Positions 1 to 8,020 of a stretch of DNA of 13,248 bases are shown piece after piece; the first letter of the stretch is position 1, and every line of letters begins with the position of its first letter. This DNA comes from Oscillospiraceae bacterium (lineage in GTDB: Bacteria; Bacillota; Clostridia; Oscillospirales; Ruminococcaceae), in the NCBI GenBank assembly GCA_016302655.1, contig JAEDNF010000017.1, positions 1 to 13,248 of the forward strand, in the 5' to 3' direction. The translations under genes and the position numbers were made by a program. The notes beneath the pieces were generated by a model. That model was not told where the DNA came from and searched no databases. It saw only the letters and a list, made by a program, of their open reading frames with translations.

Positions 1-160
1 TTGATACATTATAGTTATCAAACTCGCTTATCACCTGTGAATATCTCACACGCTCGCCGGGTGTGGCGCTCATCTGAAGCATTGTCACCATACCGATGAT
101 AAGAAGAACTATCACCGCAATGTAAATGAAAACGCCTTTGAATTTGTTGTTCTGGTTCAT
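1..160 (-). CDS. ftsH: FtsH ATP-dependent zinc metalloprotease, N-terminal fragment
   Basis: Partial gene, cut by the window edge after 53 codons; it starts at the ATG at 160. FtsH is a membrane-anchored AAA+ protease that degrades misfolded membrane proteins and unstable regulators. What is visible is a short polar start (MNQNNKFKG), one hydrophobic transmembrane helix at about residues 9-28 (VFIYIAVIVLLIIGMVTM), then an extracytoplasmic stretch ending in RVRYSQVISEFDNYNVS. This matches the usual FtsH opening, in which TM1 is followed by a 'YS.. F' segment. The AAA+ and HExxH parts lie outside the window. The ribosome site GGAAAGGG sits 6 nt before the ATG. The neighbour hpt, then tilS, gives the tilS-hpt-ftsH order conserved across Firmicutes, which supports the call. 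The gap to hpt is 61 nt with no terminator seen, so hpt and ftsH are probably cotranscribed. Confidence 0.85.
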   Translation of the reverse strand, partial: MNQNNKFKGVFIYIAVIVLLIIGMVTMLQMSATPGERVRYSQVISEFDNYNVS

Positions 161-221
161 GTTTGACCCTTTCCGTCCGACCGTTTGATCGTCTACACAT
201 ATATATTTACATCAGATATTC

Positions 222-764
222 TCAGCGTGCTTCGGTTTTCAGCTCGCCTATGTACGGAAGATTTCTGTACAGCTGTGCATAATCAAGTCCGTAGCCGACG
301 ACGAAAACATCGTCAACATCAAATCCGATATAATCTGCCTTTATTATCTCCGACTTTCTGACCTTCTTATTGAGAAGAGTACAGATTTTTATTGAAGCAG
401 GCTCTCTTTTCTCAAAAAGATCCTTTACGAATTTTAAAGTTTTGCCGCTGTCGAGGATATCTTCGACAAGGATAACGTGCTTTCCTTTTATATCCGCCGT
501 GATATCCTTTGTGAGAGTAAGCTCTCCCGACGAAGTGCCGTTTCCGTAAGACTGTACGGTTACAAAATCAAGCTTTGTATAAAGGTCGATGTTCTTCATA
601 ACATCCGACAGGAACATAAACGAACCCTTAAGTATCCCTATCACCGTTACTTCTTCGCCTTTATAGTCCTCGGTTATCTGCCGGCCTATCTGCTTTGCTC
701 TGTCTTCGAGCTGTTCGCTCGTTATCAGCACTCTTTCGATGTCGCTGTGAATGTTATTTCCCAC
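222..764 (-). CDS. hpt: Hypoxanthine(-guanine) phosphoribosyltransferase
   Basis: Purine salvage enzyme that joins hypoxanthine or guanine to PRPP, giving IMP or GMP plus pyrophosphate; cytoplasmic. The 180 residues are normal for the bacterial family. Visible signatures are the pyrophosphate-binding LKGS loop (45-48), the flexible-loop motif SYGNGT (72-77), the PRPP-binding signature VILVEDILDSGKT (97-109) with its acidic pair, and the C-terminal purine-binding segment FVVGYGLDYAQLYRNLPYIG (154-173). The start is GTG at 764. A GGAGA ribosome site lies 7 nt upstream, and the next in-frame Met is residue 50, beyond the LKGS motif, so the GTG start is well supported. It lies between tilS and ftsH as in Bacillus relatives. 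A separate promoter upstream (853-881) suggests hpt-ftsH can be expressed apart from tilS. Confidence 0.95.
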   Translation of the reverse strand: MGNNIHSDIERVLITSEQLEDRAKQIGRQITEDYKGEEVTVIGILKGSFMFLSDVMKNIDLYTKLDFVTVQSYGNGTSSGELTLTKDITADIKGKHVILVEDILDSGKTLKFVKDLFEKREPASIKICTLLNKKVRKSEIIKADYIGFDVDDVFVVGYGLDYAQLYRNLPYIGELKTEAR

Positions 765-852
765 TTTAAATTCTCCGTTTAAGATTATACATCCCTTATA
801 TTAAATAAATGTTAAGAAACTGAAACTAATCGTCAGTCCGCTTAACGCAAAC

Positions 853-881
853 AGTATACCACAAAAATGTGCAAAAATCAA
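853..881 (-). promoter_or_regulatory. Predicted sigma-A promoter for hpt-ftsH
   Basis: Read on the minus strand: TTGATT (876-881), 17-nt spacer, TATACT (853-858). The -10 is preceded by TGG, an extended -10 element. Transcription would start near 846, giving a leader of about 80 nt before the hpt GTG. It lies in the 122-nt tilS-hpt gap, immediately after the tilS stop. I see no convincing terminator after tilS, so readthrough from the dnaB-tilS side is also possible. Confidence 0.65.
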
Positions 882-886
882 CGGCT

Positions 887-1876
887 TTACACACTTTTAA
901 GAAATCCGTCACATTGATTTCTCCTGTATTTCTCATAGTCTGTAACTACAAACAGCTTTTTCTTGCGTATCTGGACAAACTTGAACTGGCACGGATTTAT
1001 CTTGCCCTGCTTATTCCTGATGATTTTTACGCATGAGTCGACCGCAGACATACTGACGGGTATATCGTTTTGTTTAAACAGCATGGTGACAATACGGCGC
1101 AGTATACATTCATCGGCATCGCAAAGCTGATTTACATCATATTTTCCATCGCCGCATCCTGCTTTTTGCATAAGCTGTGCCGCAACGCCGTCAAGATAAG
1201 AATCGTCAAGAGAAGCGGCGTCGGAAAGACGGCTCATTGCACCGTACAATGCGGGATTCATCTCTCTTAGCAAAGGTACTATCTTGTGCCTTATCTTATT
1301 TCTCGTATAATCATCCGACAGATTTGTGCTGTCGGTGACAAAGTCAAGCTCGTTTTCACGGCAGTACCGCTCCACATCCTCACGGGTGCTGTAAAGCAAA
1401 GGCCTTATTATATTGTCACGCTTTGCCGGTATTCCGCAGATGCCCGAAAGAGCCGTTCCACGCACCATATTTATAAGGATCGTTTCGCAGTTGTCAGAAG
1501 CGGTATGGGCGGTGGCTATCAGCTTATTTTTGCCGATATCCTCAAAAAAGCCGTATCTCAGCCGCCTTGCACATTCCTCAAGGCTGTCGTGCTTTTGCCT
1601 GAAGTCGTTTACTTTTATATTTGCAACATAAAGCGGAATATCCATCATCCTGCACATTCTGCGCACGAACATCTCATCGCCGTCGCTCTCTGCGCCCCTG
1701 AGATTATGATTGACATGGCACGCCGCAAGCGAAAACGAAAGCTCGCCCTGCAAAGAATACAGGACATGGAGCAAAGCAACGCTGTCAGCGCCTCCGCTGA
1801 CAGCCGCTATGACCGTGTCCCCTGATTTTATCATAGAGTAACGCTGTATTGTATTCTTTACATCATCTCTCAGCAT
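887..1876 (-). CDS. tilS: tRNA(Ile)-lysidine synthase
   Basis: Modifies C34 of the CAU-anticodon tRNA-Ile to lysidine with ATP, so that it reads AUA and is charged with Ile. With the start used here it has 329 residues. It shows the N-type ATP pyrophosphatase P-loop SGGADS (27-32), HVNHNLRG (54-61 region), the AHTASDNCET motif (near 124-132, a variant of AHHxDDQxET), RGTALSGICGIP, and the RNKIRH segment near 192-197. A second helical substrate-binding region follows. It is short compared with the roughly 430-470 residues of E. coli and Bacillus forms and appears to lack the C-terminal TilS_C domain, resembling short forms such as Aquifex. Start choice: an ATG at 1882 has GGAG only 1 nt away, whereas the ATG at 1876 has the same GGAG 7 nt away, so 1876 is preferred. 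It overlaps the end of dnaB by 14 nt, indicating cotranscription and probably translational coupling. Confidence 0.92.
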   Translation of the reverse strand: MLRDDVKNTIQRYSMIKSGDTVIAAVSGGADSVALLHVLYSLQGELSFSLAACHVNHNLRGAESDGDEMFVRRMCRMMDIPLYVANIKVNDFRQKHDSLEECARRLRYGFFEDIGKNKLIATAHTASDNCETILINMVRGTALSGICGIPAKRDNIIRPLLYSTREDVERYCRENELDFVTDSTNLSDDYTRNKIRHKIVPLLREMNPALYGAMSRLSDAASLDDSYLDGVAAQLMQKAGCGDGKYDVNQLCDADECILRRIVTMLFKQNDIPVSMSAVDSCVKIIRNKQGKINPCQFKFVQIRKKKLFVVTDYEKYRRNQCDGFLKSV

Positions 1877-3248
1877 GCACATACTCCGTATCCGTAAATC
1901 TGGTGTACTGACCGTCCCACATCATATTGATGTCGTTTGTCTCGCCGTGACGGTTTTTAGCAATGATACACTTGCAGGCACGCTGATCCTCTGTATCTTT
2001 GTTGTAATAGCTGTCACGGTACAGGAAGAGAACTATATCCGCATCCTGCTCGATAGAACCCGAGTCACGCAGGTCTGAGAGCATAGGGCGCTTATCATCC
2101 TTCTTCTCTGCCGAACGGGCAAGCTGTGAAAGCGTAATAACAGGAACATTCAGTTCCTTAGCCATTATCTTTAAGTTTCTTGTCATCTCGCTTATCTCGT
2201 TTACTCTGTTTAAATCTCTTCTTCCCGAAGAAATAAGCTGAAGATAGTCGATAACGACAAGTCCGAGATTATCAATGCGCCTCAGCTTTGCCTTCATTTC
2301 GTTTACCGTTATGGCAGAGCTGTCGTCGATATATATATTCATATTTGATAACACAAGCGACGCATCAGCAAGGTTTCTCCACTGAGCAGGATCGAACTTT
2401 CCCGTTTTCATAAGATCGCTTGATATTCTTCCCTCGGATGAAAGCATTCTCGTTACAAGCTGTTCTTTCGACATTTCAAGGTTGAAAACGCAGACTGCCT
2501 TCTCGGGATGATATTTCGCAACATTTGTGGCAATGTTCATCGCAAACGATGTTTTTCCCATACCGGGACGAGCCGCAATAATGAGCAGATCCGAGCCGTT
2601 CAGTCCATATATATACTTATCAAGAGTAGGGAATCCCGATTTAAGTCCCCTCTGCCCCTGTTTATCGGGGTTTGAGCACATATCGGATAATTCGTTCAGG
2701 ATACTTACCACTATTCCGTTTATCTTGGTAAGTCCCCTTACCTGATTCTCGTTACGGACTTCGTATATACGCTTTTCTGCAAGCTCTAAAAGCGAAGATG
2801 TAGAGTCTGCTCCGTTGTTTGCATTGTCAAGGATCTCTTCGGCTATCGTTATAAGCTGGCGCCTTGTATATCTCTCCTCGACTATCTCGATATATCTGTC
2901 GATGCTGGAAATGCTCGGCACCGTTTCCATCAGCTTTACAAGATAGGTACGGCCTTCCTCGGGCGACTCGAAAACGCTCTTTTTCTTATAGCCGTCTTTG
3001 CCGCTGTCTGCTCTGTTGAGGCAGTTTTCAAGCACCGTAACAATGTCTATTGTTTCGCTTCTTGCGAACATCTGCGACATAACCGCAAAGATATCGCTGT
3101 GCAGCTGGACATAGAAATGCTCCGCCGTCAGTTTTGCCGTAGCTTTAGGCATATTAGCGGTGCTGTCAAGCAATATTGCTCCGAGCACTGACTGCTCGGC
3201 GTCAAGACTGTACGGAAGATTTGCTCCCGCAATATCAAAATCAGCCAT
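1863..3248 (-). CDS. dnaB: Replicative DNA helicase DnaB
   Basis: Hexameric 5'-3' helicase that unwinds DNA at the replication fork (called DnaC in Bacillus). At 461 residues it is of family-normal length. The N-terminal primase-interaction domain starts with the hallmark PYSLDAEQSVLGAILLD (about 12-28). The RecA-like motor carries Walker A ARPGMGKT (226-233), Walker B VVIDYLQL (331-338), SQLAR (374-378) and the arginine-finger region KNRHG (431-435). The linker near residues 78-100 (RADSGKDGYKKKSVFESPEEG) replaces the common 'GG..YL' wording but keeps the fold boundary. There is no intein. The AAGGAAG ribosome site lies 8 nt before the ATG. It follows rplI by 27 nt and overlaps tilS, so it is part of the rnjA-gdpP-rplI-dnaB-tilS cluster. 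gdpP-rplI-dnaB adjacency is widely conserved in Firmicutes. Confidence 0.97.
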   Translation of the reverse strand: MADFDIAGANLPYSLDAEQSVLGAILLDSTANMPKATAKLTAEHFYVQLHSDIFAVMSQMFARSETIDIVTVLENCLNRADSGKDGYKKKSVFESPEEGRTYLVKLMETVPSISSIDRYIEIVEERYTRRQLITIAEEILDNANNGADSTSSLLELAEKRIYEVRNENQVRGLTKINGIVVSILNELSDMCSNPDKQGQRGLKSGFPTLDKYIYGLNGSDLLIIAARPGMGKTSFAMNIATNVAKYHPEKAVCVFNLEMSKEQLVTRMLSSEGRISSDLMKTGKFDPAQWRNLADASLVLSNMNIYIDDSSAITVNEMKAKLRRIDNLGLVVIDYLQLISSGRRDLNRVNEISEMTRNLKIMAKELNVPVITLSQLARSAEKKDDKRPMLSDLRDSGSIEQDADIVLFLYRDSYYNKDTEDQRACKCIIAKNRHGETNDINMMWDGQYTRFTDTEYVHAER

Positions 3249-3275
3249 TTTGTTTTCTTCCTTAAGTAATCGGTA

Positions 3276-3722
3276 TTATTCTTCTGTTACGCTGACGCTG
3301 AACTGCGCTACGATTCCCGTAAACAGTCTTGCCTCTGCTTCAAATGTACCGAATGACTTGATATCGGTCTTTGTGGAGATCTTTCTCTTATCGACATCAA
3401 ATCCGAAATCACGCTTTATAAGTGCGCTTATATCCTTGCCCGTAACAGAGCCGAACAGCTTTCCGCCCTGACCTGCTTTGGCTTTGATAACAAGAGTCTT
3501 GCCGTCAATGGTGTCCTTAATCTTCTGTGCGTTTGCCGCTTCTACATCCAGCTTGTGCTGTGCGGAAGCCTTCTGACCTTCAAGGTGATTGAGATTCTCG
3601 TTTGTGGCTTCTACCGCAAGTCCCTTTTTGATAAGGCAGTTTCTTGCGTATGCGTCCTTAACCTCTTTTACTTCGCCCTTTTTGCCTGTTCCTTTAACAT
3701 CCTGTATGAAAATTACCTTCAT
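3276..3722 (-). CDS. rplI: 50S ribosomal protein L9
   Basis: Structural protein of the large ribosomal subunit that contacts 23S rRNA near the L1 stalk and helps maintain reading frame. The 148 residues match the family. The N-terminal RNA-binding domain begins [21 protein letters not shown] and contains the typical [12 protein letters not shown] segment (25-36). It is followed by the long connecting helix (about 41-74) and the C-terminal domain with [14 protein letters not shown] (89-102). The AGGAAG ribosome site lies about 8 nt before the ATG. It sits 21 nt after gdpP and 27 nt before dnaB, the standard Firmicute arrangement. Confidence 0.98.
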   Translation of the reverse strand: MKVIFIQDVKGTGKKGEVKEVKDAYARNCLIKKGLAVEATNENLNHLEGQKASAQHKLDVEAANAQKIKDTIDGKTLVIKAKAGQGGKLFGSVTGKDISALIKRDFGFDVDKRKISTKTDIKSFGTFEAEARLFTGIVAQFSVSVTEE

Positions 3723-3743
3723 ATTATATCTTCCTTTCTGTTG

Positions 3744-5756
3744 TCAGCTGCGCTGTGCAGCTTTGTTTTCATTTGAATTTACCTTGATAAGGCTCAGATA
3801 ATAGTCGTCTATCGACTTTTTCAGCTGTGCAAGAGCCTCGTTTACCGATGTATCTTTAAGCTGAACGCCTGCCATTGTCTGATGACCGCCGCCGCCCAGC
3901 GATTCCATAATAAGCTGAACATTGAGATTTCCCATGCTCCTTGCGCTTATCGAGATCTCGTTGCTCATCGTCTTGTACAGAACAAACGATGCGTCAACAT
4001 TGGTTATGGTCAGCAGTTCGTCTGCCGCCTGCGGAGCAACTATGCGAAGATCGTCTGCATAGAAGTCGCAGGGAGCAATAGCGCACTTGCGGTATATCTC
4101 CGCCTCTGCCACTATCTGAGTTTTTCTCTTGTAGCCGTCTATTGAGCTTGCGAACATCTTCTTGACGGTAATGGTATCCGCACCCATCTTTCGCAGTACC
4201 GCCGCCGCCTCAAAGGTTCTTACGCCTGTTTTCATTACAAAGTTCTTGGTATCAAGCATAATTCCGGCAAGCAGACATTCCGCCTGCACCGCACGCAGTT
4301 TTCCTGCTTCGCCGAAATACTGGATAAGCTCTGTTACCATTTCCGAAGCTGATGAAGCATACGGCTCGTGATGGAATATCACGGCGTTGTCTATGTAGTT
4401 CACCATCTTTCTGTGATGATCGATGATGACTACCTTTGTTGCTCTCTCATACAGCTCTTTGCTCTCGATTATCTGAGGATTATGCGTGTCGCATATTATC
4501 AGAAGCGAATCGTCGGTTATATCCGCCATTGCGTCATCGGGAGTCTTGAACAGCGGCTCCTCGCCTTCAACATGGGGGAAACGGTCAATCAGCACCTTAG
4601 CAAGAGAAGTGCCGTAATCGCAGACTGTCCAAGCACTCTTGCCGAGATTCCTTACAGCACAGGTAAGTCCTACCGATGAACCTACGCTGTCAAGGTCGCT
4701 GTACTTATGTCCCATTATGAATACCTTATCGGCATTATCAACAAGCTCCAGAAGAGAATTTGCGATTATTCTCGTCTTTACCTTGTTGTGACGCTCAACG
4801 CCCTTTGAAACGCCGCCGTAAAACTCAAAGCCGTTATCCGTCTTTACCGCCGCCTGGTCGCCGCCTCGTCCGAGCGCCATTTCAAGCGCCTGCCGTGCAA
4901 ACTTTTCGCTCTCGCTGAGATTCTTGCCCGTTCTTCCTATGCCTATGGACATAGTAACATTAAGGTGGTCGTTTACAAATATCTCACGGACTTTATCAAG
5001 TATCTCGACTTTATCCTCAAGTATCTTTTCAAGGTGTCTTTCTTCGATTACCGCAATGAATCTGTCGGAAGCGTTCTTTCTCAGCACTCCCGTAGTCTGT
5101 CCTGCAAAATCCTCAAGCAGCTTGTCTATCTGTACCGAAACATGAGCCTTTTCACTCTCAAGGCATCCGCTGATAAGCTCCTCGTAGCCGTCTACCATAA
5201 ACAGAATAACAACAGGCTGAGACAGCTTTTTCTCGGTTTCAAGCTCTGTAATATCGGTAATGTTCTTGAAGAACAGGAGCGTAAGCTCTTTTGCCTCCTT
5301 CTCATCGGGGACTTTTGCGAACACCTGATACACGCTGTCACGATAAGTTATAGTAACGCCGTCATCGGTAAAGAACTCTGCCGCAGGAACATCGGTGATA
5401 TTGGACAGCTCCATACCGTATTCACAGCACTGCGGAAACTCTTCGGTGAATTTCTGATTTGTCCATACTATTCTGCAGGCGCTGTCGATGATGACCGCCG
5501 ACATAGGAAAGCTCTGTACCGACAGATGCATCTTTGATTCAAGCTCATCATCTATACGGGCATAATACTGAAAAGTCTTTCTTGTTACCTGTATCAGCTT
5601 GCCGATGGCAAATCCGCCTATCAGCACAATAAACGGCGCAGATATCCAGAATATTTTTATATCTTTTGTGTAGATATACCCTTGAAGTACTGCAAGTGCC
5701 ACAACAAGTGCGGTCACGGACATTACAAGTCCGCCGTCACGGTAAAAATTCTTCAC
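3744..5756 (-). CDS. gdpP: Cyclic-di-AMP phosphodiesterase GdpP (DHH/DHHA1 family)
   Basis: Membrane-bound enzyme that hydrolyses c-di-AMP to pApA and so tunes osmolyte and cell-wall homeostasis. At 670 residues it is close to Bacillus GdpP (about 659). Order: two N-terminal TM helices (about 10-29 and 36-55), a PAS-like domain (about 77-170), a degenerate GGDEF domain (about 180-300) ending in the family-typical ALGRGGDQAAVK (294-305), then DHH/DHHA1. All the metal-ligand motifs are present: GHKYSDLDSVG (349-359, with H350, D354, D356), CDTHNP (D423), DHH (446-448), D502 in MLDTKN, and GGGGHQTMAG (621-630). The protein therefore looks catalytically competent. The start is GTG at 5756 with AAGGAGG 7 nt upstream, and the next Met is at residue 12. 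It is 19 nt downstream of rnjA. Confidence is very high for family and high for activity. Confidence 0.95.
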   Translation of the reverse strand: MKNFYRDGGLVMSVTALVVALAVLQGYIYTKDIKIFWISAPFIVLIGGFAIGKLIQVTRKTFQYYARIDDELESKMHLSVQSFPMSAVIIDSACRIVWTNQKFTEEFPQCCEYGMELSNITDVPAAEFFTDDGVTITYRDSVYQVFAKVPDEKEAKELTLLFFKNITDITELETEKKLSQPVVILFMVDGYEELISGCLESEKAHVSVQIDKLLEDFAGQTTGVLRKNASDRFIAVIEERHLEKILEDKVEILDKVREIFVNDHLNVTMSIGIGRTGKNLSESEKFARQALEMALGRGGDQAAVKTDNGFEFYGGVSKGVERHNKVKTRIIANSLLELVDNADKVFIMGHKYSDLDSVGSSVGLTCAVRNLGKSAWTVCDYGTSLAKVLIDRFPHVEGEEPLFKTPDDAMADITDDSLLIICDTHNPQIIESKELYERATKVVIIDHHRKMVNYIDNAVIFHHEPYASSASEMVTELIQYFGEAGKLRAVQAECLLAGIMLDTKNFVMKTGVRTFEAAAVLRKMGADTITVKKMFASSIDGYKRKTQIVAEAEIYRKCAIAPCDFYADDLRIVAPQAADELLTITNVDASFVLYKTMSNEISISARSMGNLNVQLIMESLGGGGHQTMAGVQLKDTSVNEALAQLKKSIDDYYLSLIKVNSNENKAAQRS

Positions 5757-5775
5757 GGCTGCGCCTCCTTACCCT

Positions 5776-7932
5776 TTATACTTCCATTATTATCGGCAGT
5801 ATCATAGGACTTCTCTTGGTCTTCTGGAAAATGAAATTGCCAAGCTCGTCCCTGACGCTCGATTTGATATTTCCCCATTCACGAATGTTTCTGTCACAAC
5901 AGTTCTGAAGAGTCTTTGCGACAAGCTGTTTTGCTTCTTCCATAAGCTCTTCGGATTCTTTAACATATACAAATCCTCGTGAAACTATATCCGGACCTGC
6001 CGCTACAGCGCCTGTCTCACGGTTTATCGTAGTAACAACAACTATAAGGCCGTCTTCCGCAAGGTGCTTTCTGTCTCTGAGGACTACCGAGCCGACATCT
6101 CCTACGCCCAGACCGTCAACAAGGACTCTTCCTGCCTGAACCTGTCCTACCACCTTCATCTCAACGCTGTCCGTCTCTACTACCTGTCCGATATTGAGCA
6201 GGAAAATGTTCTCTTCGGGGATACCCATCTTTATGGCAAGGCTCTCATGCTTTTTCATATGCTTATATTCGCCGTGGATAGGTATAAAGAACTTCGGCTT
6301 TGTAAGCGCAAGCATCATCTTAAGCTCATCCTGGCACGCATGGCCAGAAACATGAACTTCGTACATTGCCTCATATACGACCTCTGCACCCTGTTTCATC
6401 AGCTCGTTTACAAGCTTGCCGACAAACTTCTCGTTGCCGGGTATGGGAGTTGCGGAGATGATAATTAAATCATTCGGCGTTATAGTTACCTGTCTGTGAT
6501 CTCCCGACGACATCCTTGAAAGAGCCGAAAGCGGCTCGCCCTGGCTTCCCGTAGTGATAATTACCATCTTTTCGGGAGGGTACTTGTTGACATCTTCGAT
6601 ATCCACAAGCATACCGTCGGGTATCTTGATATAATTAAGCTCTTTTGCGGTTGTAAGCACATTAAGCATACTTCTGCCCGATACGGCTACTTTTCTGTCC
6701 CAAACCTCCGCATTATTGATTATCTGCTGTATTCTGTGGATATTTGAAGAGAAGGTAGCAACGATTATTCTCTTGCCCTCTGCTCCTGCAAAAAGGCTCT
6801 TGAAGCTCTCGCCGACCTTTCTTTCGGTAGCGGTATATCCCGGGCGCTCTGCGTTTGTACTCTCCGACAGAAGCGCAAGCACTCCCTTGTTGCCAAGCTC
6901 GCCGAATCTTGCGAGGTCGATTATTCCGCCTTCGATAGGCGTGTAGTCAACCTTGAAGTCGCCCGTATGCACAATAACGCCTGCAGGCGTATGCACAGCC
7001 ATAGCGCAGGCATCGGGGATAGAGTGGTTTACTCTGATAAACTCAACGCTCATACAGCCCATTCTTACATTCTGTCTGGGAACTACTACATTAAGCAAGC
7101 ACTGGGAAAGTATACCGTGTTCACGCAGTTTTCCCTCTACAAGACCGAGCGTGAGCCTTGTGCCGTAAACGGGCACATTTATTTTCTTCAGGAAATACGG
7201 CAGTGCGCCTATATGATCCTCGTGGCCGTGAGTCAGCACAATGCCTCTTATCTTCTCTTTGTTTTTTTCAAGATATGTGAAATCGGGGATAACAAGGTCA
7301 ACGCCGAGCATATCATCATCGGGGAATGCAAGACCGCAGTCGATGATGAAGATATCGTTACAGCACTCATATACATAGATATTCTTGCCTATTTCGTTTA
7401 CGCCGCCGAGCGACATAATTCTGACGGGCGTTTTTCTGCTCTCCTTTGAAGCGTCCTCGGCAAAGTAAGAGGGGTATTGCACACTTCTCTGTCTGGCGGT
7501 TTTTGCCTGCTCCGAGCCTCGTTTTGCATTATCGCTGAGAACGGTTTTTGCCGCTGTGTTGCCTTCTCCCAAAAGAACTGGCTTCTTCTCGTTTTTTCTG
7601 TTGTCAGTAAGCACAGGCTTTTTCTCGGCAGAGCCGTTTGTGCGCTCGTTTGCCTTATTACCGTCTGCTGTCAGGTTATTTCTTACGGGACCTCTTTTAT
7701 CGGTCAGTACCTTTTTATTGTTCAGCACCGGCTTACTGCCGAGTACCGGCTTGTTGTTCAGAACAGGCTTTTTCTGCCTGCTTTGTATGTCCTGCTGTTC
7801 GGGTGCATTTCTATCGGACAGCTTGAACTGCTTTGCAAACGGGTTTTTCTTACGCCGTGAAAAAGGCTTGGGATTCTTTGCCTTTACACTCTCCGTTGCC
7901 GTAAGCAGATTTTTTGAATCGATAACTCCCAT
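5776..7932 (-). CDS. rnj: Ribonuclease J with long basic repeat-bearing N-terminal extension
   Basis: Metallo-beta-lactamase/beta-CASP RNase with 5'-3' exo- and endonuclease activity in mRNA decay and rRNA maturation. Numbered from the ATG at 7932 it has 718 residues. The catalytic core begins near 167 (KTPVRIMSLGGVNEIGKN). It carries the metal-binding THGHEDHIG (234-242), HTGDFK (322-327), the beta-CASP region with TTGSQGE, SGHACQDELK (H531) and the IPIHGEYKH loop, then a C-terminal domain. The first ~165 residues are an extra K/R/N-rich, probably disordered tail with KPVL hexapeptide repeats; ordinary RNase J is about 555 residues. Start: the ATG at 7944 abuts the GGAAGGA site (0 nt), while the ATG at 7932 is 12 nt away, so I prefer 7932 with moderate confidence. 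rnjA or rnjB cannot be distinguished. It is the first gene of the cluster. Confidence 0.93.
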   Translation of the reverse strand: MGVIDSKNLLTATESVKAKNPKPFSRRKKNPFAKQFKLSDRNAPEQQDIQSRQKKPVLNNKPVLGSKPVLNNKKVLTDKRGPVRNNLTADGNKANERTNGSAEKKPVLTDNRKNEKKPVLLGEGNTAAKTVLSDNAKRGSEQAKTARQRSVQYPSYFAEDASKESRKTPVRIMSLGGVNEIGKNIYVYECCNDIFIIDCGLAFPDDDMLGVDLVIPDFTYLEKNKEKIRGIVLTHGHEDHIGALPYFLKKINVPVYGTRLTLGLVEGKLREHGILSQCLLNVVVPRQNVRMGCMSVEFIRVNHSIPDACAMAVHTPAGVIVHTGDFKVDYTPIEGGIIDLARFGELGNKGVLALLSESTNAERPGYTATERKVGESFKSLFAGAEGKRIIVATFSSNIHRIQQIINNAEVWDRKVAVSGRSMLNVLTTAKELNYIKIPDGMLVDIEDVNKYPPEKMVIITTGSQGEPLSALSRMSSGDHRQVTITPNDLIIISATPIPGNEKFVGKLVNELMKQGAEVVYEAMYEVHVSGHACQDELKMMLALTKPKFFIPIHGEYKHMKKHESLAIKMGIPEENIFLLNIGQVVETDSVEMKVVGQVQAGRVLVDGLGVGDVGSVVLRDRKHLAEDGLIVVVTTINRETGAVAAGPDIVSRGFVYVKESEELMEEAKQLVAKTLQNCCDRNIREWGNIKSSVRDELGNFIFQKTKRSPMILPIIMEV
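7699..7770 (-). repeat. 18-bp / hexapeptide tandem repeat inside the RNase J gene
   Basis: Four consecutive 18-nt units encode KPVLNN, KPVLGS, KPVLNN and KKVLTD, with the repeat Lys at residues 55, 61, 67 and 73 in the 718-residue numbering. Three further K[PT]VL copies follow at residues 105, 117 and 129, spaced exactly 12 residues apart, i.e. two repeat units. The repeats share codons (AAG-CC(T/G)-GT-CT) but are not identical in DNA, so they have begun to diverge. They lie in the disordered-looking N-terminal tail. Confidence 0.85.
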
Positions 7933-7955
7933 TATTAATACCATTCCTTCCGTCA

Positions 7956-7992
7956 GCGCATAAAAATGTATGTACTGCGCCGTGACCGGCGG
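7956..7992 (-). promoter_or_regulatory. Competing hairpins just upstream of the rnj ribosome site
   Basis: Two stems share bases and cannot coexist. One pairs 7979-7983 with 7988-7992 (CGCCG/CGGCG, 4-nt loop). The other pairs 7956-7960 with 7976-7980 (GCGCA/TGCGC, 15-nt loop) and lies directly before the GGAAGGA ribosome site at 7945-7951. Either could influence access to the start. The pairings are visible; the regulatory role is inference. Confidence 0.4.
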
Positions 7993-8020
7993 AAAAACGG
8001 CAATTCATTATAAAATTGCC
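7993..8020 (-). terminator. Candidate intrinsic terminator within the rnj leader
   Basis: On the minus strand, GGCAATT (8014-8020) and AATTGCC (7999-8005) form a 7-bp stem with an 8-nt loop, followed by G and five Ts (7993-7997). The stem is A/U-rich, so it should be moderate rather than strong. It lies 48 nt before the first rnj ATG, and no further promoter is seen between it and the gene. It would therefore attenuate rnj transcription or define the 3' end of a short leader RNA. Confidence 0.5.

Noticed and set aside
18..200. 60-residue minus-strand frame overlapping ftsH
   Set aside because: It is an out-of-frame shadow. The frame starting at 160 encodes a clear FtsH transmembrane N-terminus with a ribosome site.
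784..815. Second hpt promoter with TATAAT at 784-789
   Set aside because: The only -35-like hexamer (TTAACA) is 20 nt away, too far. The 853-881 promoter is much better.
7699..7770. 18-bp repeats as a CRISPR or mobile-element scar
   Set aside because: There are no spacers and the units are contiguous, in frame and preserve the peptide, so they are protein-coding repeats.
7556..7963. Long plus-strand frames opposite rnj
   Set aside because: They are Phe/Leu/Ser-rich antisense products of the Lys/Asn-rich repeat tail, with no homology or ribosome site.
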